A stretch of 64,000 nt of DNA from an uncultured Collinsella sp. (GCA_947002045.1 CAMQJB010000006.1:1-64000); one strand, 5' to 3'; counted from the stretch's first letter, positions 18,057-27,009 are shown. The notes: a model not told the origin generated them from the letters alone. Numbers and translations are program-made.

Positions 18057-19088
18057 CTATGTGCGCGGAGCTGCCGTGGTATGTCGAACGATAAGCTGGC
18101 CGGGAATACGAATGGCAACGGTTTTGTCCGTTGCCCCCGCCTTGGGAACCGCGTGCTCGAACACCTCGCGTCCACGCTGATGCAAATCGAATCGAACGGT
18201 CGTGAGCTCGTTGTGTGCCACAAAATCATCGAGCGAATCGTCGACGCCGACCACGCTTACGTCCTCGGGCACGCGCAAGCCGCTATCGCGCAGCGCTGCA
18301 ATGGCGCCATTTGCCATCTGGTCGTTTGCCGCGTAAATCGCCGTCATGGTGCGATCGTGCTCGGCCAGGTACCTGCCGGCCTCGTAACCGCTGTTAGCAG
18401 ACCAGTCACCCTCGAGCGGCTCTACCGGCTCGATGTGTTTACGCTCGAGAGCATCTTGCCAACCGGCGCGACGAAATTGCTCGTCGACCGAGAACGACGG
18501 GCCGCCGATAAAGCGAATCTGCTCGTGTCCCAGCTCAAACAGATGATCCATGAGCAGCAGCGAGCAACCGTAATGATCGGAGTCGACTGTGGTCACCCGC
18601 GGGTGCGCATACATGGTGACGATAACCGTGCCGATACCCGGCAACGGATCGAACGTCTCAAAATCGGGAGCCATACGGCTCATGCCGATAATGATGCCGT
18701 CCACGGGCAGCGCGGCCATACGGCGTGTTGCCTCGGCAAGAGAGAATTCCTCGGTCTTGGACATCTCGACCAGTGTGATGGCGCAATTATGCTCGCGAGC
18801 AGCGCTGGCGATGCCGTCGATCATTGAAAGGTTGCCAAACTTGGTGACATCGTTGACGCACAGGCCGACCGAATGGTAACGGCCGTCACGCAACGAACGG
18901 CCGGCATAGCTCGGACGGAAGCCGAGCTCTTGCATAGCGGCTTGCACGCGCTGGCGCGTCTGTTCGTTAACGTTGGGCAATCCGTTGGCAACGCGCGAAA
19001 CCGTCTGTTGCGAAACACCGGCAGCGCGGGCAACGTCGGCCATGGATACCGGACGCGTACCCGTATCGTTGAAAGGGCGCCTTGCCAC
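18057..19088 (-). CDS. LacI-family regulator of the galKT operon
   Basis: The ~343-residue repressor has an N-terminal LacI helix-turn-helix (MADVARAAGVSQQTVSRVANG) and hinge, then a periplasmic-binding-protein sugar domain with the usual IYAANDQMANGAIAAL and VSVVGVDDS motifs. I place the start at GTG 19088, five bases after GAAGGTG; a longer frame runs to 19148. It is divergent from galK, and three copies of a GTTAACGTACTC operator lie between them. The inducer is probably galactose or a derivative, but that is inference. Confidence 0.88.
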   Translation of the reverse strand: MARRPFNDTGTRPVSMADVARAAGVSQQTVSRVANGLPNVNEQTRQRVQAAMQELGFRPSYAGRSLRDGRYHSVGLCVNDVTKFGNLSMIDGIASAAREHNCAITLVEMSKTEEFSLAEATRRMAALPVDGIIIGMSRMAPDFETFDPLPGIGTVIVTMYAHPRVTTVDSDHYGCSLLLMDHLFELGHEQIRFIGGPSFSVDEQFRRAGWQDALERKHIEPVEPLEGDWSANSGYEAGRYLAEHDRTMTAIYAANDQMANGAIAALRDSGLRVPEDVSVVGVDDSLDDFVAHNELTTVRFDLHQRGREVFEHAVPKAGATDKTVAIRIPGQLIVRHTTAAPRT

Positions 19089-19180
19089 AAAATCACCTTC
19101 GCTCTCGCAAGATCTGAATAGTGCGAATGTCGGCCCGGGCAGAAACACACCCCGCGCCGAAGCCCGCTATCGTCGGACGC

Positions 19181-19383
19181 ATGTTAACGTACTCTACTTT
19201 TTCTATCAGCGGTTCTTTTGCTCCATATGTCCATACGGCCACACCGTTCACGGCCGAAAATCTACCGATTACCAGATTCTCAAAAAAGGAGATACATTGT
19301 GTTATGAGTACGTTAACATACCCTTTAACGTGCGGCGCCGCGAACGTCTGGTTTGTGGTGCTCAATATTGTTAACGTACTCAT
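19181..19383. promoter_or_regulatory. Three operators for the gal LacI-type regulator
   Basis: ATGTTAACGTACTC occurs at 19181-19194, inverted as GAGTACGTTAACAT at 19306-19319, and again as TGTTAACGTACTCAT at 19369-19383. The spacing (~125 and ~63 bases) would allow looping. The last copy lies 44 bases before the galK start and probably overlaps the promoter. A CACCGTTCACGG sequence at about 19238 matches a motif shared with other sugar promoters here. Confidence 0.75.
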
Positions 19384-19426
19384 AATGACACGGACCAGTC
19401 TCTCCGGCGTCAAGGAAAGGACCCGT

Positions 19427-20632
19427 ATGACCGCCCCCGACGAAAAGATACTCGCCACCCTCACCAAGCTGTTTGAGGAGGAGTTTGGCACCATCGGCGA
19501 TCGCCAGGTGCTCTATGTGCACGCGCCCGGCCGTTCCGAGATCAGTGGCAACCACACCGACCACGAGGGCGGCCACGTCATCGCCGGCTCGCTCGATGTC
19601 GCCGTTGACGGCATCGCCGTAGCGACCGACACCAACAAGGTCCGCGTTGCCGATGAGGGCTACCCCACCTTTGAGATCACGCTCGACACGCTGGATATTC
19701 AGGAGTCCGAGAAGGGCACGTCCGCAAGCCTCGTCCGCGGCATGGCCCATGAGATTGCAGTCCTTGGCGTTGAGCCCCAGGGCTTCGACTTCGCCTTCAC
19801 CTGCTCCGTCCCCTCGGGCGGCGGTCTTTCGAGCTCCGCTGCCGTCGAGGCGGCATACGGTCGTGCCATGGAGACGCTCTGGGGAGCGCCCGCCATTGAG
19901 CCCGTCGCACTCGCCCAGATGAGCCAGCGCACCGAGAACAACTACTACGGCAAGCCCTGCGGCCTGATGGACCAGGCCGCCGTTTGCTTGGGCGGCCTCG
20001 CCTGCATGGACTTTGAGGATCAGGCTCAGCCTAAAACCCAGAAGCTCGAGCTCAACTTTGAGGATCACGGCTACGCGCTCGTGCTCGTCAAGGTCGGCGC
20101 CGACCACGTGGCCGCTACCGACGACTACGCCGCCGTTCCGCGCGAAATGCAAGACGTCGCCGCCGAGTTTGGCAAGGCACGCCTGTGCGAGGTAAACGTT
20201 GCCGATTTTGACGCCAAGCTCCCCGAGCTGCGTGCTAAGCTGGGCGACCGTGCCTGCCTGCGCGCCGTTCACTACTGGTACGAGAACGGCCTGGTCGACA
20301 AGCGCTGGGCAGCCCTGAACGCCGGCGACATCGACCAGTTCCTGGTCCTGACACGCGAGTCCGGCGCCAGCTCTGCCATGTACCTGCAGAATGTCGTTGC
20401 CAAGCTGGGCTCCGAGCAGCCCTCGATGTATGCCCTGGCACTGGCCGAGCACGTGCTCGACGGCCGCGGCGCCGTCCGTATCCACGGCGGCGGCTTTGGT
20501 GGCACCATCCAGGCCTTTGTGCCACTCGATCTGGTCGACACCTTTATCACCAAGATGAACAGCTGGCTGGGCGAGGGCTCTGCCCGTCACTACGCTATCT
20601 CTGACAAGGGGGCTTACGCGGCATGGCTGTAA
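19427..20632 (+). CDS. galK: Galactokinase
   Basis: The 401-residue GHMP kinase phosphorylates galactose at C1 in the Leloir pathway. Family motifs are clear: APGRSEISGNHTDHEGG near residue 30 (galactose binding), the ATP loop VPSGGGLSSSAAVEAA near 127, and RIHGGGFGGTIQ near 350. ATG 19427 follows AAGGAAAGG; the open frame runs further upstream without support. Its end overlaps the start of galT by ten bases. No galE is present in this window. Confidence 0.93.
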   Translation: MTAPDEKILATLTKLFEEEFGTIGDRQVLYVHAPGRSEISGNHTDHEGGHVIAGSLDVAVDGIAVATDTNKVRVADEGYPTFEITLDTLDIQESEKGTSASLVRGMAHEIAVLGVEPQGFDFAFTCSVPSGGGLSSSAAVEAAYGRAMETLWGAPAIEPVALAQMSQRTENNYYGKPCGLMDQAAVCLGGLACMDFEDQAQPKTQKLELNFEDHGYALVLVKVGADHVAATDDYAAVPREMQDVAAEFGKARLCEVNVADFDAKLPELRAKLGDRACLRAVHYWYENGLVDKRWAALNAGDIDQFLVLTRESGASSAMYLQNVVAKLGSEQPSMYALALAEHVLDGRGAVRIHGGGFGGTIQAFVPLDLVDTFITKMNSWLGEGSARHYAISDKGAYAAWL

Positions 20633-22251
20633 TTACCGACGCGCGCGAGGCTGCGCAGAACCTGATCGAGTACGCTATCCACCGATCGATGATCGGACAG
20701 GACGACCGCATCTGGGCCTACAACACCATTCTGGAGTGCATCGGCGCCACGGGCCCCGCGCTCAACATGGCCTGGGCGCTCAAGACCGAGAAGATTTCGC
20801 TCTTGCACCCCGATACCCTGCCCGATTTTGACCTGGAGGGCACGCTCGCCGCGCTTTCCGAGGCCGCCGTTGCCAACGGTGCTGCCGAAGACACGGTGTC
20901 GGGCCGCGACCGCATCGCCATGCGCATCATGGGCGCGCTCATGCCGAGGCCTTCGGTTGTAAACGAGGAGTTCAACGGCCGCATGGGCGTCAACGAGCCC
21001 CGCGCCGCGACCGACTGGTTCTACGGCCTGTGCTGCGACGCCGGCTACGTGCGCCGTGCCGCCATCGCGCGCAACATCAAATGGCGCACCCCCACCAACT
21101 GGGGCGACCTGGAGATCACCATCAACCTGTCGAAGCCCGAGAAGGACCCGCGCGACATTGCCGCAGCCGGCGCCGCAAAGAACACGGGCGAGAAGTATCC
21201 CGCCTGCCAGCTGTGCATCGAGAACGAGGGCTATCCCGGACGCTCCGCCGCAGCCGACGGCGGCGCCCATCCCGCCCGCCAGAACCTACGCGTTATCCCC
21301 ATTCAGCTCAACGACGAGCGCTGGGGCTTCCAGTACAGCCCGTACGCATACTTTAACGAGCACTGCATTACTATGAGCTCCGAGCATCGCCCGATGCACG
21401 TCGACCGCAAGGGGCTGACCTGCCTGCTCGATTTTGTGGACCTGTTCCCGCACTACTTTATTGGCTCCAACGCCGACCTGCCCATCGTGGGCGGCTCGAT
21501 TCTGTCGCACGACCACTTCCAGGGCGGCGCGCACGAGTTCCCCATGATGCATGCCGCCGAGGTCTCGCAGTTTAGCGTGCCCGGCTTTGACCAGGTCAGC
21601 GGCACCGTGTTGCAGTGGCCGCTTTCGGTGCTGCGACTGCGCTCGCACGACCGCACCCAGCTGCTCGATGCTGCCGAGAAGATTATCCTCGCCTGGCGCG
21701 AGTGGACCGACGAGTCCGTGGGCGTTATCGCACACACAGCCGACGGCGTAGCGCACAACACCGTAACGCCCGTCATCCGCCGCGTCGACTCCCGCGGCAA
21801 CGCCGGCGGCGAAATCTACGAGGCCTACCTGGCGCTTCGCTGCAATATCACGACCGACGAGCATCCGCTGGGCGTATTCCACCCGCATGCCAAGTACCAC
21901 CACATTAAAAAGGAGAACATCGGCCTGATCGAGGTCATGGGCCTGGCAATTCTGCCGCCGCGCCTGGTTCCCGAGCTTGGCGCTGTCCGCGAGCATCTGC
22001 TGGCAGCCAAGGCCGATGCCAGCTACGACCTTGCCGGTGCACTCGAAGGCGATGATCTATGCCGCAGCCACGCCGCATGGGCCGAGGATGTCTATGCCCG
22101 CCGCGCCAACGAGCTTACGGCCGACAACGCCATCGATATCCTGCACGAGGAGGTCGGCGTGGTGTTTGGCCACGTGCTCGACAACGCCGGCGTCTTTAAG
22201 TGGGACGAAGCCGGCCGCGCCGCCCAGCAGCGCTTTATCGACTCACTGTAA
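20623..22251 (+). CDS. galT: Galactose-1-phosphate uridylyltransferase, class 2
   Basis: The 542-residue enzyme swaps UMP between UDP-glucose and galactose-1-P. Its length and the motifs NIKWRTPTNWGDLEITINLSK, SEHRPMHVDRKGL and GGSILSHDHFQGG match the longer GalT class found in Firmicutes and related actinobacteria, not the ~350-residue E. coli class. It is translationally coupled to galK. Galactose-1-P made by GalK is its substrate, and UDP-galactose 4-epimerase must be encoded elsewhere. Confidence 0.93.
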   Translation: MAVITDAREAAQNLIEYAIHRSMIGQDDRIWAYNTILECIGATGPALNMAWALKTEKISLLHPDTLPDFDLEGTLAALSEAAVANGAAEDTVSGRDRIAMRIMGALMPRPSVVNEEFNGRMGVNEPRAATDWFYGLCCDAGYVRRAAIARNIKWRTPTNWGDLEITINLSKPEKDPRDIAAAGAAKNTGEKYPACQLCIENEGYPGRSAAADGGAHPARQNLRVIPIQLNDERWGFQYSPYAYFNEHCITMSSEHRPMHVDRKGLTCLLDFVDLFPHYFIGSNADLPIVGGSILSHDHFQGGAHEFPMMHAAEVSQFSVPGFDQVSGTVLQWPLSVLRLRSHDRTQLLDAAEKIILAWREWTDESVGVIAHTADGVAHNTVTPVIRRVDSRGNAGGEIYEAYLALRCNITTDEHPLGVFHPHAKYHHIKKENIGLIEVMGLAILPPRLVPELGAVREHLLAAKADASYDLAGALEGDDLCRSHAAWAEDVYARRANELTADNAIDILHEEVGVVFGHVLDNAGVFKWDEAGRAAQQRFIDSL

Positions 22252-22290
22252 TGGTCCCTTGGGGACGGAGGAAAACAGATCATTTCGTCT
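22251..22290. repeat. Stop-abutting repeat CCCTTGGGGACGGAGG, copy 1
   Basis: Directly after the galT stop comes TCCCTTGGGGACGGAGGAAA and then ACAGATCATTT. Nearly the same ~35 bases occur in the opposite strand at 44982-45031, against the stop of the orphan EIIB gene. Confidence 0.7.
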
Positions 22291-22297
22291 TCAAGAC

Positions 22298-22338
22298 AAC
22301 GGCGCCCGCCGGCAACATCGCCGACGGGCGCCGTTTTT
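22298..22338 (+). terminator. galKT terminator
   Basis: AACGGCGCCCG (22298-22308) pairs with CGGGCGCCGTT (22325-22335), with extra pairing inside, followed by TTTTT. Confidence 0.88.
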
Positions 22339-22343
22339 GAGTG

Positions 22344-22412
22344 TAGTCATTGGGGTCATTCTTAAGGGGCGTTCTTAAACGACTAGTCATTAAAGAGCGT
22401 CCCCAATGACTA
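22344..22412. repeat. Inverted repeat with GACTAGTCGTTTAAGAACG motif, copy 1
   Basis: TAGTCATTGGGG (22344-22355) pairs with CCCCAATGACTA (22401-22412), and an inner GGGGCGTTCTTAA segment can pair with TTAAAGAGCGTCCCC. On the minus strand it holds GACTAGTCGTTTAAGAACG, also found at 27010-27056. Confidence 0.6.
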
Positions 22413-22449
22413 CTTGCAACCAAGGCAACGCCGGTGTCTTGGCAACGAC

Positions 22450-22560
22450 AGCGAAAACGCCCCTAAGCGAGCAAGGTGACGTGAAAGAGGAGGGCATTGA
22501 CCTTTTGGTCATGCCCGACGATTGAACGTCAGATTGCCGCTTAGGGGCGTTTGCAGCGTC
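22450..22560 (+). repeat. Structured repeat element, copy B
   Basis: Outer arm AAACGCCCCTAAGCG (22455-22469) pairs perfectly with 22538-22552. Inside lie CAAGGTGACGTGAAA, a hairpin GGGCAT-TGACC-TTTT-GGTC-ATGCCC with one bulged base at 22491-22516, and TTGAACGTCAGATTG. GACGT and ACGTC of the flanks also pair. Copy A at 9379-9497 shares the core, but its outer arm and part of the inner stem differ by compensating changes. Confidence 0.75.
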
Positions 22561-22564
22561 GAGC

Positions 22565-22594
22565 CGTTACGGCGTTTGGTAAAACGCCGTAACC
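22565..22594. repeat. Repeated hairpin abutting the lacC stop codon
   Basis: This is the reverse complement of the hairpin at 9349-9378. In both places it follows the stop codon of the neighbouring gene directly and is joined to a structured element on its far side. Confidence 0.8.
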
Positions 22595-23530
22595 CTACAG
22601 TTCAGTCACGACAACACTGTTGTAGACCTCGTCCCAGCAGTCCATGACCAGGTGGCCGGTCTTGGGATCCATGGCGTTGAGCTTGCCGCAGGTATTGGCG
22701 GTCTTGAGCACCGTGACGTCGTCGACACCAGCCGCAATGGCATGCGCAAAGCCGGCGATGGTCGAGTCGCCGGAACCCGTCGCGTTCACAGCCGTAATCG
22801 CGGGCGTCTTGACGCGGAACGCGCGACCCTCATGGAAGCCCACCGAACCGGCAGCGCCCATCGAAACGACAACCCAGGGAATACCGTCAAAGCGGCCATC
22901 GCCGGCAAGCGCCTCGCGCAGGGCATCGACATCATCGGTCGTAAAGGACGTACCCAGCAGGCCGTTAATCTCGGTCAGGTTGGGCTTTACGAGCTCAGGC
23001 TTAGCGTCAGACTCCAGCGCGGCCTCCAGCGATGCACCCGAGGTGTCGAGCAGCACCTTGGCGCCCGCCTCCTCGGCGATCTTGACGAGCTCGGCATAGT
23101 AGCCGGCATCGACACCACGCGGCAGCGAGCCCGAAAGCGTCACAACGTCCGCCTTCGCTGCAAGCTCGGCGAACTTGGCCGTAAAGGCCTCGAGCTCGGC
23201 CGGGGTGATCTGCGGGCCGCTCTCCAGCAGCTCGGTCTGATTACCCTCGTGCAGGATATTCAGGCAAATGCGCGTCTCGCCGGCAATGGGCACAAAGTCG
23301 TTCTTGACGCCATCGGCATCCATAAGCTCGGCCATATAGGCACCCATGTGTCCGCCGAGCAGACCGGTCGCGAGCACATCGTCGCCCAACTGCAGCAGCA
23401 CACGGCTCACGTTGAGGCCCTTGCCGCCAGCGGTCTTTTCGGGCGTCACACGGTTAACATCGTCGATGATCAACTTGTCGAGCTGATAGCGCGTATCAAT
23501 CGACGGGTTCATGGTAACGGTCAGAATCAT
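22595..23530 (-). CDS. lacC: Tagatose-6-phosphate kinase (LacC type, PfkB family)
   Basis: The 311-residue PfkB-family kinase has the N-terminal signature GGKGLNVSRVLLQLG near residues 35-50 and the ATP/anion-hole motif NATGSGDSTIAGFA near 245. LacC and 1-phosphofructokinase are close relatives; I prefer LacC because it is the last gene of a lacA-lacB-lacX-lacC set. It would convert tagatose-6-P to the 1,6-bisphosphate for the GatY-like aldolase. ATG 23530 follows AGGAG. A close paralogue lies at 46632-47567. Confidence 0.85.
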   Translation of the reverse strand: MILTVTMNPSIDTRYQLDKLIIDDVNRVTPEKTAGGKGLNVSRVLLQLGDDVLATGLLGGHMGAYMAELMDADGVKNDFVPIAGETRICLNILHEGNQTELLESGPQITPAELEAFTAKFAELAAKADVVTLSGSLPRGVDAGYYAELVKIAEEAGAKVLLDTSGASLEAALESDAKPELVKPNLTEINGLLGTSFTTDDVDALREALAGDGRFDGIPWVVVSMGAAGSVGFHEGRAFRVKTPAITAVNATGSGDSTIAGFAHAIAAGVDDVTVLKTANTCGKLNAMDPKTGHLVMDCWDEVYNSVVVTEL

Positions 23531-23583
23531 ATTGAACTCCTGTTCCGGGGCGGCATGACCCACCCCAAACATACGATAGCTCG

Positions 23584-24465
23584 TTAAAGGATCTCGATCT
23601 CAAAGCCACGGGTGACGGTCTCCCCCGGCTTGGCCACCAGGCAGCCACGCTTGTGCTCCAGGATATCGTCCTCATCGGAGCAGGTGGACAGGCCGCCCCA
23701 CGGTTCCACGGCCACAAAGTCGCCCTCGGGCTTGCTCCACACAATCAGGTACGGCATATCGGGGAACGTCAGGCGCACGCCCTTGTCCTCGGTTTTCTTG
23801 GTCAGCGTAACCACGCGGCTCTCGAGCACGTCAAAGATGGTCTCCGCGAAGTCGAAGAGTTCGTGGGTAAGCGGCAGGTTCTGGCCAATCATGGGGTTCT
23901 TGCTGCGACGCTCAACATCAATCAGGCCCGTCGAGGGAACGGCAGTGCAGAGCTCGGCGGCCTCGCGCTGCTCAAAACGGAGCTCGTAGTCGTCATAGGA
24001 TTCGCCCTCGTCAAGTGGGCACTTAAAGCCGGGGTGACCGCCCACAAAGAACGGCATGTCCTCGGTGCCCTCATTGGTCACCTCGTACGATACGGCCACC
24101 TTTTCCGAATCGATCGTGTAACGAGCAACGATTTTAAACGGATACGGGTACTGCTCGAGCAACTCGGCATGGTCGGCAGAGCTTAGGCTCAGCGCGACCA
24201 TGTTGTCGCTCTGCTCCTCGAGCTTCCACTCCTGTTTGCGAGCAAAGCCGTGACGGGCAAGCTTTACCTCGCGGCCGCCCATGGTCATTGCGTGACCGTC
24301 TCGAAGGCCGCCGCAGATCGGGAAACAAATGGGCGCCTGGCCCGACCACACCGCCGGGTCGCCCTGCCACAGGTACTCACGGCCGTTGGCCGCAATAGAA
24401 GTGAACGATCCGCCAGCCGTGCTCAGTGCTACGCGGATAGAACCGTTATCAAGAACAAACTCCAT
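23584..24465 (-). CDS. lacX: LacX-type aldose 1-epimerase-like protein
   Basis: The 293-residue beta-sandwich protein belongs to the galactose mutarotase fold and is closest to LacX of lactococcal lac operons. HGFARKQEW and GGHPGFKCPL carry the conserved His residues, and VAVEPWGG the acidic one. LacX is thought to act on a sugar anomer in the tagatose pathway, but the exact substrate is not established. ATG 24465 follows AAGGGAAGG. It sits 53 bases before lacC in the same operon and is duplicated at 47627-48508. Confidence 0.85.
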   Translation of the reverse strand: MEFVLDNGSIRVALSTAGGSFTSIAANGREYLWQGDPAVWSGQAPICFPICGGLRDGHAMTMGGREVKLARHGFARKQEWKLEEQSDNMVALSLSSADHAELLEQYPYPFKIVARYTIDSEKVAVSYEVTNEGTEDMPFFVGGHPGFKCPLDEGESYDDYELRFEQREAAELCTAVPSTGLIDVERRSKNPMIGQNLPLTHELFDFAETIFDVLESRVVTLTKKTEDKGVRLTFPDMPYLIVWSKPEGDFVAVEPWGGLSTCSDEDDILEHKRGCLVAKPGETVTRGFEIEIL

Positions 24466-24584
24466 AGGAGCCTTCCCTTTCTTACGACAGCCCGCCAAGT
24501 CAATAGGGCTGATAGAAAACCGGCCCGCGCCCCCTCACAGAAACGCGAGCCGTCAACGGACTAGTTAATTACGCCGAATACCCG

Positions 24585-25109
24585 CTAATCATGGTATTCG
24601 CCGCGGTCCCACTTCTCGAGGAACTCGTCAAAGAAGTGCGGGTCAGCCTGAGCCTCGGCGTCGGCCTTATTGCAGGCATCGATCTTGGCGATCAGGGCAT
24701 CGTGCTCGGGGGTCTTCTCGTAGGGCTCCTCCAGGAAGGCAAGCATAATATCGGCCATCAGGAACTCGCCGGTGATCTTGCCGCCAAAGCCCACGATGTT
24801 GGCGTTGAGCTCACGACGGGCATACAGGGCAGAGGTCATGTCGCGGACCAGGGCGCAGCGGGCGCCGGGAACCTTGTTGACGGCGTTGGTGATGCCAATG
24901 CCGGTGCCGCACAGGGCCACGCCAAAGTCGGCCTTGCCGCTGGCAACAGCCTCGCCCACGGCCTTACCGTAGATGGGATAGTGCGTACGGGTGTGGCTGT
25001 AGGTGCCGCAGTCGAGCACCTTGTAGCCAGCCTGCTCCAGGCGGTCGGCCAGATAGATCTTCTCGTCCGTAACGATATGGTCGCAACCGATTGCGATGGT
25101 CTTCTTCAT
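24585..25109 (-). CDS. lacB: Galactose-6-phosphate isomerase subunit LacB
   Basis: The 174-residue protein has the RpiB/LacAB fold and the LacB hallmarks IGCDHIVTDEK at the N-terminus, TYSHTRTHYPIYGKAVGEAV, CGTGIGITNAVNKVPG with the catalytic Cys region, and GGKITGEFLMADI. Length equals LacB of streptococci (~171). It works with LacA (63 bases upstream in the operon) to interconvert galactose-6-P and tagatose-6-P. Confidence 0.93.
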   Translation of the reverse strand: MKKTIAIGCDHIVTDEKIYLADRLEQAGYKVLDCGTYSHTRTHYPIYGKAVGEAVASGKADFGVALCGTGIGITNAVNKVPGARCALVRDMTSALYARRELNANIVGFGGKITGEFLMADIMLAFLEEPYEKTPEHDALIAKIDACNKADAEAQADPHFFDEFLEKWDRGEYHD

Positions 25110-25172
25110 CAGAACGTCCTTTCGTCTGAATTCACAAGTTGAGGTAGAAGTTCGAGTTCTCGGTGGCTCTCG

Positions 25173-25601
25173 TTAGGCCATCTTGTTGAGCATGTCGACA
25201 CGGATCTGGTGACGGCCGCCGGCGTACTGGGCGCGCAGGAACTCGCGGGCGATCTTCTTGGCGACCTCGGTGCCCACAACGCCCGGGCCCATGGTGACCA
25301 TGCGCGAGCCGTTGTGCTCGCGGGTCATGTAGGCGGAACGCTCGTCGGAAATGTTGGCGACGACCATGCCCTTAATCTTGACGGCGGCCATATAGGAGCC
25401 GACGCCGTACTTATCGAATGCGAAGCCCTGGGAATCCTTGTGCTCCAGCAGGTCCTTGGCAACGGCGGTCGCGGAATCGACAAAGTCCGCGGTAGGGGTC
25501 TCGGAATAGTCGACGACCTCGTGACCGTCGGCGATGAGCATCTCCTTGATGGACTCCTTCATCGACATACCGTCGGCATCGGAAGCGATTACAACCCTCA
25601 T
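25173..25601 (-). CDS. lacA: Galactose-6-phosphate isomerase subunit LacA
   Basis: The 142-residue subunit has the LacA pattern: IASDADGMSMKESIKEML, VDYSETPTADFVDSA, FDKYGVGSYMAAVKIKGMV, and MTREHNGSRMVTMGPGVVG. Both subunits are needed for activity in known systems. The ATG at 25601 follows AAGGAGG. It is the first gene of lacA-lacB-lacX-lacC, with a candidate DeoR/LacR operator ~150 bases upstream. Confidence 0.93.
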   Translation of the reverse strand: MRVVIASDADGMSMKESIKEMLIADGHEVVDYSETPTADFVDSATAVAKDLLEHKDSQGFAFDKYGVGSYMAAVKIKGMVVANISDERSAYMTREHNGSRMVTMGPGVVGTEVAKKIAREFLRAQYAGGRHQIRVDMLNKMA

Positions 25602-25696
25602 GACATCCTCCTTGAGAGATACGCAGGTGCGTAGTTTCTGTTTGGAAGTGTTGAATCGCGTTCAGGTCCGGGCATCTGAATGTGCGGTTCTTCACT

Positions 25697-25772
25697 GTTC
25701 GTGTTTATTTGAACACATTCGAACATTAACTGCAACAACTATTTGTTTATCTTTGTTCTTTTTTGAACAAAT
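25697..25772 (-). promoter_or_regulatory. lac operon regulatory region with LacR-like operator
   Basis: TTTGTTC (25752-25758) and GAACAAA (25765-25771) form a spaced palindrome, and TTTGAACACATTCGAACATT lies at 25708-25727. Similar TTCAAAC...GAAC sequences precede the EIIA(Lac) gene (27630-27646) and the DeoR regulator (43461-43482), which links the three. CACGGGCGATTGCTGACCGT follows at 25779. Confidence 0.6.
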
Positions 25773-25841
25773 ACCATTCACGGGCGATTGCTGACCGTTT
25801 GGGCCCGGCGCGGACGTAGCGACCATGTGTTCAACAAACAA

Positions 25842-25874
25842 AAGGGCGGCCGAGAACGTGCCTCGGCCGCCCTT
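25842..25874 (-). terminator. Terminator of the 25909-26922 gene
   Basis: AAGGGCGGCCGAG (25842-25854) pairs perfectly with 25862-25874. On the minus strand TTTGTTTGTT follows. Confidence 0.88.
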
Positions 25875-25908
25875 CGGCGGTATTCCCCGGTATATACAGC
25901 TGTTTTAG

Positions 25909-26922
25909 CTACTCGGACTGCCCGCCCTTCTTGGTATGCTTAGACGGAGCGCCCAGAAAGCGACCCGTCAAATAGTTCGCCGGGCCGGAAATATCAATCC
26001 CCAGTAGCACGTGCCCCAGCCACAAAAACGCCGCGAGCACCAGCAGTGGAATCACGCACGAGGTCACGATCATCACGATGACACCTTCGATCAGATCGGT
26101 CACCTGCTGTACGATCTCGTCGGTCATCTGTTTGGCACCACTGGTTACCGACGTGACCAGGCTCGAGGCGCCGTCGGCAAGCTGCTCAAGCACATTCTTG
26201 GACTCTGTGGACTCGGTCTTTTTCTTGCTTACTTTGGAGCTGTCGCTATCTACCGCACCCGCAGCGTCGGCCGCCTTTTGCTCGGCCGCCTCGATGCTCA
26301 CTCGATACGTTTCGTCGACCTTTTGCGACACCCATACGCTTGCAGGCACCAAGGCCATTCCGATCATGGCGACCACCAGCACGCGAGTCGCCACGCGGCG
26401 CAGGACGGCGCTCGTGCTCCAGAGCCCGTGAATGCCGAGCGACACCGCAAAGAGCACCAGCGCAAACGGGATCAGGATGCCCAGGCCAACCGACCACAAA
26501 ATGGTCAGCAGGTATTTCTCGAGGTAGAGCACGGCAAGCACGATGCCCAAGTTACCCGAAAGCTGAGCGAGCTGCTCGGCAACCGGCGTTCCCGTATCGC
26601 CCGGCAGCGCAGTGATACCCGCAGATAGGGCGACGCACGAGGTCGTGAGCGCCAGTACGTTACCTTTCTTTTGATCGATGACCTCGATGGTGGAGTCCCA
26701 AGTTTTGGTATCGGCGAAATGCGGACGAGCTACAAAGCCCGACAGCAGCGCCAGCACCACGAGCGCAACGATAAAGCCAATCTGCAGCTTTTTGTTTGCG
26801 CACACGACATCGGACAGGCTGGGCTGCAGCTCGGTTACCGTCGTGTGCTCGGTTATCTGGACAGGACGCCCATGAGCCATCTCGTGCGCGCCTCTTTTTT
26901 GTATTGACCCGTTATCCGGCAT
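25909..26922 (-). CDS. Multi-pass membrane protein of unknown function
   Basis: I do not recognise this 337-residue protein. It has a polar N-terminus of ~45 residues, hydrophobic segments near 47-65, 92-112, 128-145, 150-172 and 185-205, a charged Ala/Lys/Ser/Glu-rich stretch with coiled-coil character (about 215-260), and a final hydrophobic segment near 283-312. ATG 26922 follows GAGGAGG. It stands alone between the lac operon and EIIA(Lac), with its own terminator. Confidence 0.75.
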   Translation of the reverse strand: MPDNGSIQKRGAHEMAHGRPVQITEHTTVTELQPSLSDVVCANKKLQIGFIVALVVLALLSGFVARPHFADTKTWDSTIEVIDQKKGNVLALTTSCVALSAGITALPGDTGTPVAEQLAQLSGNLGIVLAVLYLEKYLLTILWSVGLGILIPFALVLFAVSLGIHGLWSTSAVLRRVATRVLVVAMIGMALVPASVWVSQKVDETYRVSIEAAEQKAADAAGAVDSDSSKVSKKKTESTESKNVLEQLADGASSLVTSVTSGAKQMTDEIVQQVTDLIEGVIVMIVTSCVIPLLVLAAFLWLGHVLLGIDISGPANYLTGRFLGAPSKHTKKGGQSE

Positions 26923-27009
26923 TTGGATACCTCCTCAGTCCGGCGTTTAATGCGAAAGGAAGTATACCCACCGAGCAAAAATCGAACGGGAGGACGAACG
27001 GAGCGCACC

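Noticed and set aside
24585..25601. Ribose-5-phosphate isomerase B for the lacAB genes
   Set aside because: Two adjacent subunits with LacA- and LacB-specific motifs, in an operon with lacX and lacC, fit galactose-6-P isomerase better.
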